Of a DNA stretch of 64,000 bases, positions 56,180 through 64,000 are shown one piece after another. Under the pieces are notes generated by a model. It had not been told where the DNA came from and did no database searches. It was given only the letters and a program-made list of their open reading frames with translations. The DNA lies in the NCBI RefSeq assembly GCF_964340395.1, contig NC_135570.1:10992322-11056321 (forward strand), read 5' to 3'. Position numbers and translations under genes: made by a program. Positions within the stretch are counted from its first letter, which is position 1. Every line of letters begins with the position of its first letter. The DNA comes from Glandiceps talaboti (lineage: Eukaryota > Hemichordata > Enteropneusta > Spengelidae).

Positions 56180-56800
56180 TCTGTGTACTTGTTTCAGCAC
56201 ACTAGTTTTCTACAGCTATCTGTGTAGAGTTGTTTCAGCACACCAGTTTTATACAGCTATCTATAGTTGTTTCAACACACCAGTTTTCTACAGCTATCTG
56301 TGTACAGTTGTTTCAGCACACTAGTTTTCCACAGCTATCTGTGTAGAGTTGTTTCAGCACACTAGTTTTCTACAGCTATCTGTGTAGAGTTGTATCGGCA
56401 CACTAGTTTTCCACAGCTATCTGTGTAGAGTTGTTTCAGCACACTAGTTTTCCACAGCTATCTGTGTAGAGTTGTTTCAGCACACTAGTTTTCCACAGCT
56501 ATCTGTGTAGAGTTGTTTCAGCACACTAGTTTTCCACAGCTATCTGTGTAGAGTTGTTTCAGCACACTAGTTTTCTACAGCTATCTGTGTAGAGTTGTTT
56601 CAGCACACTAGTTTTCCACAGCTATCTGTGTAGAGTTGTTTCAGCACACTAGTTTTCTACAGCTATCTGTGTAGAGTTGTTTCAGCATACCAGTTTTCTA
56701 CAGCTATCTGTGTAGAGCTGTTTCAGCACACTAGTTTTCTACAGCTATCTGTGTACTTGTTTCAGCACACCAGTTTTCTACAGCTATCTGTGTAGACTTA
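56180..56800. repeat. 41-bp minisatellite, about 15 units
   Basis: Units of AGTTTTCCACAGCTATCTGT plus GTAGAGTTGTTTCAGCACACT; a 41-bp period was checked at 56405 and 56446. Edge units are shortened. Confidence 0.92.
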
Positions 56801-56886
56801 CTTCTTTTATATTTGTGCTATAAAACTTGCATAATAGACCTGTTGCCAGTTCCAAGATGCATTGTGCATTTCTCCATACAATGCCA

Positions 56887-56892
56887 TTTATT
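56887..56892 (-). promoter_or_regulatory. Candidate polyadenylation signal for the recombinase-like gene
   Basis: TTTATT (minus-strand AATAAA) about 285 bases after the predicted stop at 57177. Weak evidence. Confidence 0.3.
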
Positions 56893-57176
56893 AAGTACTC
56901 TCTGAGGGGTTTGCACGTGCTACTAAGGGGGATGGTTGTCACCTGACCGTATCCTGGATTCATCCATAAAATCCCTCTCTTTCAATGATGGTGTTTAGTC
57001 TTTGTTATATAAATTCACTCATAATCAAAGAGGTCAACATGTCTTTCCATCATTTCCTGATGAAAATGTTATTTCAAATGTAATAAAGAAAAAACAAGAC
57101 AAAATGTAACAACATAAAAGCAGTCCTCTCACACAATGCATCTTGGAACAGGAAAATCAACTATAGTAAATACTTC

Positions 57177-57397
57177 TCATCTCACCAAGTATGGGGCACC
57201 CTTCTTTTTTAATTTGCTAATTTTGTTATATACATGGAACTTAATATTAGTCCATGACCTGCCCTTTAAAACAGGATATTCATCTTTACAAGCATCACAT
57301 CTGGCTTTTCCAGGTAGTTTTAATAGTTTCAATTCTTGTTTAAAATATTGTGTAACAGCAGCGTCCTCCACATCACTCCATTTGTTTCTTGGTAAGG
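57177..57397 (-). CDS. Recombinase-like gene, last exon: conserved C-terminal module
   Basis: 73 residues: NKWSDVEDAAVTQYFKQELK, then LPGKARCDACKDEYPVLKGR, WTNIKFHVYNKISKLKKKG and a TGA at 57177-57179. The spaced Trp, Cys and basic residues look like a compact DNA-binding module. A GTGAGA just before the stop could be a donor, so one more exon is not excluded. Confidence 0.8.
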
Positions 57398-60300
57398 CTG
57401 CAAATAAGAAAGTGACATAAGATCTAAATGTATCCAGGTATTCTTATAAAACTGTGAAAGCTTGGAAAAGCAGTATTTCACATGATCACTTGTCATGTCA
57501 GGTTTGATAGAAAACAAATATTGCATGTCTGAGAAATGACGTATTATGGACAGATGGACGGACAGACAGAACATATTGTGATAGTCCCAGACATCAGGAC
57601 AATTGCCCCCCCCCCAAAAAAAAAAAAAACCAACCCCCCCCCCCCCCCAAAAAAAAAAAAAAAAAACACACAAAAAAACCCAAAAAAAACCCAACCAACT
57701 AATTGCAAGAGACTGTCTTGACAACTACATGTTTTGTACCACCTAGATGAATGTCAACCTCACTTTGTCGTATGCATGAAAAGTATATTCTTTGTGTATA
57801 TTATATTATAGTAATAATAATATCTATGTTGCTCTCTATTACAATAAATTAAGTTCCATATCCGGGGGCAGTTGTCCTACGGGGGTAGTGGTCTGGGGCA
57901 TTTTTCTGGGGACCAGTTGTCCAACAGGGGCAACTGTCCTAGGGACAGTTGCCCAGAGGGCAATTGTCCTAAAACCGAAATTGCATTCTGGGGCAAATAT
58001 ATTCAATTCACATATCAATATGTGGGGTCAATTTTTTTTAATGTGTCATCTAAAAGCCTCCAAATACAAACAGTAAGCTTAATCAGTGTAAATTATTAAG
58101 ATCCTTCTCTGTAGTATTTTTGTGAAGGATTGCCTCCATGAATGTATATGTAAGATTACGGATCATTGTAACACCACAAAAAAAGACAGAGAGCTATTTT
58201 ATGTTCTATTCAATCCATAACACAGTAATCACATAATAAGTACAATCATTTACCTGCTGTAGATTTTAAAGCAGGTTTTTTACATCCATCAGTTTTCTGT
58301 CCCTTTTTCTTAGGATCTGGCAAGACAACAACCAATAGTATCATTACATTGCTTTTAACATCAATCTGTATTTATTTTTGGTAGTGTAATAATGACATCA
58401 TTGTGTTTGACAGAAAGTGAACAAGTAATATCATAACTAAATAAAGCCCATAAGCTCATGCAAGGTAGATTCATTTGTGACCGACTGCCTCATGATGATA
58501 TTGTAGATAGCGCCCTCAGCATGGAGAATGCGCATAGTATATAGAACGCGCCTGCGTAGTCATTGCGTCACAATGCATCCTTGGGTAAAACCACCAGAAA
58601 AACATTGCATAGTATATAGGACGCGCATGCATACTAGTCATTGAGCTACTACGCAGCTGCTTTGCGGTTGAGTGTGAGCTAATATTAAGTATTAAGTACC
58701 AGGAGGATCCACTATGTGACCAGCACAGCACTAGAAACATGAAATCAACATCACAGTACCAGGGGGACCCACTATGTGACCAGCACAACACTAGAAACAT
58801 GATATCAACATCATAGTACCAACTATATGATTATTAATCATTTAAATCAGAAGGCATGTAGAATATGAAAACAAATATTTACCTTTTATGGTAGCAGTCT
58901 TAGCTCCAGATTGTTCACAATCCTGTTTTGGGTCTGCTTGACTGTCTGACTGATTGACTGCCTGTCTGACTGACTGCTTGACTGCTTGACCTGGATCTGG
59001 ATCTGGATAAAAAATTGGCACTGCCTCCTTAGACTAACTGAGTGAGTGAGTGGGTGAGTGAGTGAATGAGTGAGTGAGTGAGTGAGTGAGTGAGTGAGTG
59101 AGTGAGTGAGTGAGTGAGTGAGTGAGTGAGTGAGTGAGTGAGTGAGTGAGTGAGTGGGTGGGTGGGTGGGTGGGTGGGTGGGTGAGTGAGTGAGTGGGTG
59201 GGTGGGTGGGTGGGTGGGTGGGTGAGTGAGTGAGTGAGTGAGTGAGTGAGTGAGTGAGTGAGTGAGTGACTGAGTGAGTGAGTGACTGACTGCTTGACTG
59301 ACTAACTGCTTGACTGGGTGACTGATTGCTTGACTGATCAACTGCTGGACTGACTGACTGCTTGACTTGACTGCTTGACTGATCAACTGACTGACTGACT
59401 TACTGCTTGACTGATCGACTGCTTGACTGATCGATCGACTGACTGACTGACTGACTGACTGACTGCTTGACTGACTGACTGATTGCTTGACTGCTTGACT
59501 GATCGACAGCTTGACTCATCGATCGACTGACTGACTGACTGACTGACTGACTGATTGCTTGACTGATCAACTGATCGACTGCTTGACTGACTGTTTGACT
59601 AACTGACTGACTGCCTGACTGACTGACGAACTGATCGACTGCTTGACTGATTAACTGATCGACTGACTGACTAACTGACTAACTGATTGACTGCTTGACT
59701 GGCTGACTGCATGACTGACACCATATATTTCAAATGTTATGTATGAATTACATTTCTATTGAAAACAGAGCATAAAAAAATTCATTGCAGATAAGAATTG
59801 ACTTACATGATTGACATTTTATAAAATATTATTTCACAAACCCTGATCATTATATACTAATTAAAATGACAAGACATATGACTGGTAGGTGATCATAACA
59901 TTCAGAAAACCAGATGTAAACTGAATTCCTCTCGTAAGGATACACTAGTCTTCGTTTTGTTAAAGAGTGTGTACCTTAGTTTGTATTTAAGCAATACAGA
60001 TCTAAATATAACCAAGTGCCGTTGAGGGCAGCCTTCCGAGTTTACTCAAATTAATATAGTGTAATTATATTAATTCATATTGTCTTAACACTTTAAAGTA
60101 CATCAACAATTTTATAGGACAAATGTATTTTCTTATGTTTGATGAATACACTAATTTTTATTGAAATTGAAGTATGCAGTCTTAAGATATTGCTTTAATT
60201 AGTTGATTTCATTAATATGCAAATTTATCTAATTAAACATTAACCGATCTGGCTAAAAACCTAATCAGGTCTAGCCATTACCCTAGGATTATATATTCCA

Positions 60301-63300
60301 AATTTCATTACAATTGAGTCAGCCAATTTTTACAAAATGATGACACAGACACACACACGAACAGACAGACAGACAGACAGACACACAGACAGACATTCTC
60401 CTTTTAATACATCCCGTACCCTTACAGGAGGTAATTGGATTCAAAAGTGAAAAATGTACATCGTTTAGCCTACAGTGTAACACATATTATTTTGTCTGTA
60501 CCTTCTTGATTGTAACAAGCACCATTACTGCATAAACCTACCTTTCGATACACCATCATTTCTACTGTTTTCACCACGTCTTGTATCATCATCATCATCG
60601 TCATTTCTACCGTTTTCACCACGTCTTGTATCATCATCATCATCATCGTTGGACACTTTTTCATTCTCTGTCCTATTATCTGCATATTCTTCCTCCCCCT
60701 CCTCCTCATTATTATTATCATGCACTTCCTCCTCCTCCTCCTCCTCATTATTATCATGCACTGCCTCCGCCTCTTCCTCCTCCTCATCACTTAATTCTGA
60801 AGAAAAATACAATTACCATGAATCTTAAGAATGAAATATCAATTCCATCATTCTAAAATGTGGTCCATTGTCCTTCACCGAAAAATTATACCGATAATTG
60901 AGATACCCGGTACCATGAAAATGATAAACCCTGAAACAAAATGTCGCCTGGCTTGAAAAAAATTCCACTAACATTGCTACAGTTTTCTTGTCTTGCTAGA
61001 CAAAAATCTCTTTGATGTTGTAAAATTTCTCGTTGGCACGACAAAAATCTAAGTCATATTTCCACATGTTATCGTCTTGCACGACAAGAACTGAACTCTG
61101 AACAGTTGACGAAACGCCGATGGTAACATTTTTGTTGAGCCAGGTGACATTTTGTTTCAGCATTTATGATTTTCATTGTATTTATATAATTTCATATGGA
61201 TACTAACCGTAAGAATTAACTTCAACTTGGTCCAAAGACTTCCCTTTAAACTGGTCAATATTTCCTTTCTCAATGGCCATAAGGATGCGGCTAACCTTTG
61301 CTACATGCAATGTGCGGTTTGGTACCCTGAAGTGTCTTTGTTGAAATTGGATATAATGTTGTAGGAAGTCTGCGATTATATCTTGTTCATCCTCTCTCAA
61401 ATTTAACACTTGTGATATGGTTACAATTTGTTTACGTAACAGGGTTGAAGTGATATCCTCAGGGGCAGTCAAGCCAGCCATATTTGCTATCTTGCGCAGA
61501 GCACTCGAACCACGTATAGGCTTGTCCGAGTCCTTCAGGCAGGCGAACACATACCTATTTATCTTGCTTACACCAGATTCTTCTCTGCTTGACATAAGTG
61601 TATCAATTTGATCTGTCACATCATTGGTTACTATCACAGGAACATTACTTCCTGTCTTCTCTTTAATCTCTACGATGTTCATCTTCTGGCATAATTGTTT
61701 TTCAAATTCTGACAGAGACGAGTCGATGACACCACGTTCATTGCCTCCACGAAGCTTATTATGATATTCTTCTACTGTCATTCTCTCTATCTTCCCACTT
61801 CTTTGCCTGTTGAGTAGTAGAAGCTGTGCAAGTGTGACTCTGCACAATGCAACCCATGACTTGTCACATGGATTTACCTTTAACTCTTCCCTTGAGTTAC
61901 TTGCAACGATTTTCATGTACATATGTAACTTTGCAAGATCCTCTACAAGTGGGACCAACTTTGGTTTATTTCTCATATGGTCAGTAGAACACTTCGCTTT
62001 TGACAACTTCCTCTCGCAAAGGTGAAGAAACTTTTCAGCTCTCATTTCAAGGTCTTTACATTCGTCCCTAATGGCATTTCCTTTGCAAATCATGGCACAT
62101 TTTGCAAGACTGATACCTAACTTGGTGGCCAGGGAGGGGATCTTGCATGATTTATTACTAGCATCATATCCAGTCAACTTCCGCACACATGCAATGACCA
62201 TGTCAAATTTCTGAGGATGGGTGCATTCTGTTAAAGTAATGTCATCTTGTTTGCTGATTTCTCTCATACTGATAACAAATCTAGCCAATTCTCGCATCTT
62301 TTGGCTCACATGCAGATATTTATTGTCACTTACAACTTTTTTATTGACACCTCTATGTTTGGTGTACATGTTTGAACCATACTGTACAATTACTTCATCA
62401 TTTCTTGCAACACTTGTAATTTTGTCCTGTATCATCTTTGGAAACACATTTTCAGCTAACTCCTGCATTGCATCTCTACACACTGGTAGCAGAAGTGTAG
62501 ACCTCACCTGTGGTCTCTTTAATGATGTCACATTATTTGGTGTGACACCTCCCACAGGTTTCAAGTCACAACATTTCTGGTGCTTCCATAAATCACCTTT
62601 AATAAAGTACGCAAAACAATACTCACACGGTACATAGTCTTCTGCTTTTGTTTGAAATGTTGGTCTTTTATACGGTATGATACAACCTTCCCCTTTTTCC
62701 AGAACCCTGAGGTTATGCGCATGGTTACCTTTGTTTGTAAGTTTCCTCCATACAAGTTTCCTATCTTTGCCACCTAGAGGTAAATTCATTGCACGAACTA
62801 CTTCAGGTTCTTCACTGTGAACATGTTGCAAATGGCGTGGTAATTTTGAGTATGGTTTGTGGCAATAAACACAGTAATAGTCCCTATCCCAATTCCTTTT
62901 TGTTCCTACATTGTGTGTGGTTTGAACTCTGATACCTTTAGCTGGTGAGCAAGAAGAGGGGTTACAATGACTGGTACGTTTAACTTCACAATGATCTGAC
63001 GACTTATCAAGCCTATTCTTTCCAATGGTCTTCTTTTTTTTCTGACCCATTCTACCACAATTTAGTTTGCTTACACGACAGCTGACAGACCTTGCCTTCT
63101 CTACTTGTTTATGCTCAGTTATCTTTGAACTTCCAGGCACTGGAGTATTTGTGGATTCTTCTGCTTTACAATCAATTTCTTCATCAGAATTTTCTGAGGG
63201 CAGATCTACATCGTCATCACTGGCAGAGTCATCAGACCTTACTGCTTTGTTATGCAATACATGTATGGGTTCTCCATTTCTAGGATGGTTATCGTTCTCA

Positions 63301-63683
63301 ACAAACTCCATGGGCTCAAAAACTTCTTCAGTATCATCTTTACTTTCTCCTTTTGAAGGTATGATAATTCCACCCCTTCTTTTAGCACTGCTTTGTGACT
63401 GACTGACTTTACTTCTTTCACTATTTCTTTGTCTCTTCCTGGATGTAACCATACTTTTCAATTTGGACTCACGTAATGGATTCCTTCTTGCACCAACTGT
63501 ATGATGTTCCTGTGCCCTTTCACTAATCAAATCACCAGTAGGTAGACTCAACCCTTGGTTGGTTAATAACTTCTGGTTATCGTTACCTTCTTGCTCAGAG
63601 TCAGAATTTGAGCCTGACATATATTCATCTCCACCTCCATCTGAAATTACACCATCATTTCTACTGTTTTCACCACGTCTTGT

Positions 63684-63726
<43 letters not shown>

Positions 63727-63727
63727 A

Positions 63728-63769
<42 letters not shown>

Positions 63770-63824
63770 TTCTAATGTTTTCACCACGTCTTGTATCATT
63801 TCTACCGTTTTCACCACGTCTTGT

Positions 63825-63859
<35 letters not shown>

Positions 63860-64000
63860 TTCTACTGTTTTCACGTCTTGTATCATCATTTGTATTGTTT
63901 TCACCACGTCTTGTATCATCATTTCTACCGTTTTCACCAAGTCTTGTATCATCATCATTTGTATTGTTTTCACCATGTCTTGTATCATCATCATCATCAT
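57177..64000 (-). CDS. Zinc-finger protein with degenerate tyrosine-recombinase-like domain (5'-partial, at least five exons)
   Basis: Exons 64000-61208 (open at the window edge), 60796-60542, 59002-58883, 58316-58254 and 57397-57177 join in frame, every intron in phase 1, to about 1150 residues. Order: acidic repeats (Asp runs with TRRGENSRN), Ser/Lys-rich region, C2H2-like finger CVYCHKPY...HLQHVH (about 62806-62886), second Cys/His motif CEYCFAYF...HQKCC (about 62570-62635), helical region, and an end block LLRKQIVTISQVL...FLQHYIQFQQRHFRVP resembling the LR..AT...LGH...Y core of tyrosine recombinases. The last exons add Glu/Asp-, Gln/Ser- and Lys-rich linkers and a C-terminal module with W(S)DVE, PGKARCDACK and WTNIKFHVYNKI. 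I recognise this as a recurring uncharacterised invertebrate and fish protein type, without a name. Function unknown; probably nuclear. Confidence 0.75.
57398..58253 (-). other. Intron of the recombinase-like gene with C/A homopolymers and a GGGCAGTTGTCCT repeat
   Basis: 57607-57700 is a mix of C-runs and A-runs. 57862-57970 holds four or five diverged copies of GGGCARTTGTCCTA in both orientations. Confidence 0.75.
58254..58316 (-). CDS. Recombinase-like gene, exon with Lys-rich linker
   Basis: Encodes DPKKKGQKTDGCKKPALKST, a basic stretch that could serve as a nuclear localisation signal. 63 nt, phase 1 at both sides, good splice sites. Confidence 0.75.
58317..58882 (-). other. Intron with two tandem duplications
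   Basis: GCATAGTATATAGAACGCGC and GCATAGTATATAGGACGCGC (58533 and 58606) mark one pair; a 60-bp direct duplication with CACTATGTGACCAGCACA lies at about 58700-58820. Confidence 0.7.
58883..59002 (-). CDS. Recombinase-like gene, Gln/Ser-rich exon derived from a repeat
   Basis: Encodes DPDPGQAVKQSVRQAVNQSD, then SQADPKQDCEQSGAKTATIK. The first half is written by the same GCTTGAC/TGACTGAC units that form the noncoding array upstream. Two acceptors six bases apart (CCAGATCCAG) are both in frame. Phase 1 at both sides. Confidence 0.75.
59038..59720. repeat. (GAGT)n/(GGGT)n then (GACT)n/GCTTGACTGATC array
   Basis: 59038-59280 is GAGT and GGGT tetranucleotides; 59280-59720 is a looser array of GACTGACTGCTTGACTGATC. 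The long frame 58886-59386 reads through it, but the coding exon probably ends at the acceptor at 59002. Confidence 0.92.
59721..60541 (-). other. Remainder of intron upstream of the Gln/Ser exon
   Basis: AT-rich, with a short CAGA run at 60362-60392. No exon seen. Confidence 0.5.
60542..60796 (-). CDS. Recombinase-like gene, acidic-repeat exon
   Basis: Encodes ELSDEEEEEAEAVHDNNEEE through two copies of NDDDDDDTRRGEN(S/G)RN and DGVSK. The same repeat occurs in the first exon at 63655-64000. Phase 1 at both sides. Confidence 0.8.
60913..61182. repeat. ~270-bp foldback in the intron after the large exon
   Basis: ATGAAAATGATAAACCCTGA and AACAAAATGTCGCCTGGCT at the left return inverted as AGCCAGGTGACATTTTGTTT and CATTTATGATTTTCAT at the right. 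Inner motifs GTCTTGCTAGACAA and GTCTTGCACGACAA are themselves small palindromes. Confidence 0.75.
61208..64000 (-). CDS. Recombinase-like gene, large exon (open at the right edge)
   Basis: 930 full codons without a stop. The ATG at 63620 (MSGSNSDSEQEG) is not necessarily the start, because the same frame continues upstream as DGVISDGGGDEY and then Asp runs with TRRGEN repeats to the window edge. The zinc-finger-like motifs and the recombinase-like block (about 61290-61460) are in this exon. It ends at VNSYG before GTTAGT, a weaker donor than the others. Confidence 0.82.
63680..64000. repeat. (ATC)n microsatellite interspersed with a ~30-bp unit, coding on the minus strand
   Basis: CATCAT runs alternate with ATTTCTACTGTTTTCACCAC plus GTCTTGT. 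In the gene frame the runs encode poly-Asp and the unit encodes TRRGENSRN. The array reaches the window end. Confidence 0.9.

Noticed and set aside
58886-59386. 166-codon minus-strand frame with THSLTHSLT repeats as an extended exon
   Set aside because: Most of it is translated (GAGT)n; a proper acceptor at 59002 with matching phase 1 explains the coding part better.
60525-60812. Acidic exon as a stand-alone small protein
   Set aside because: It has acceptor and donor sites in phase with the neighbouring exons and shares its repeat with the large exon, so it is part of that gene.

Overview
The window is nuclear DNA of an invertebrate animal. It is AT-rich, with intron-split genes (GT..AG introns), long introns and very abundant simple repeats, minisatellites and palindromic non-autonomous elements. 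Protein families and repeat style would fit a marine invertebrate deuterostome such as a hemichordate or lancelet, but the sequence alone does not settle the species. No bacterial operon, CRISPR array, tRNA or rRNA gene was seen.

Layout: 1-6158 is repeat-rich intergenic DNA with a 5'-truncated, stop-interrupted LINE reverse-transcriptase tail, two copies of a ~1 kb segment that follows it, a 358-bp inverted-repeat element and other foldbacks. 6159-29077 (+) is a complete NPC1/NPC1L1-family sterol transporter that I assembled as 20 coding exons (1321 aa). 29078-33035 separates two converging genes. 54337-33036 (-) is a complete receptor-type protein tyrosine phosphatase that I assembled as 23 coding exons (1285 aa): signal peptide, EGF-like module, six fibronectin III modules, one transmembrane helix, a cytoplasmic octapeptide-repeat linker and one intact catalytic domain, an architecture like the vertebrate R3 class. 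54338-57176 is intergenic. 64000-57177 (-) is the 3' part of an unnamed gene (at least five exons, about 1150 aa in the window) with acidic repeats, two zinc-finger-like motifs, a C-terminal block that looks like a degenerate tyrosine recombinase, and a Cys-containing C-terminal module. Its 5' end lies outside the window.

The three genes do not form an obvious pathway. NPC1 exports cholesterol from late endosomes, the phosphatase signals at the plasma membrane, and the third is probably nuclear.

The most unusual observations are: (i) a 64/67-bp minisatellite that has amplified the splice donor of a phosphatase FN3 exon 14 times, each unit also forming a possible in-frame 24/27-nt microexon; (ii) twelve octapeptide repeats between membrane and catalytic domain of the phosphatase; (iii) the recombinase-like gene, in which two exons appear to have grown out of neighbouring simple repeats; and (iv) a foldback element whose arms are tandem 65-bp units, with relatives in other introns. 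Exon coordinates were worked out by eye from splice sites, reading phase and family conservation; no alignment was run.
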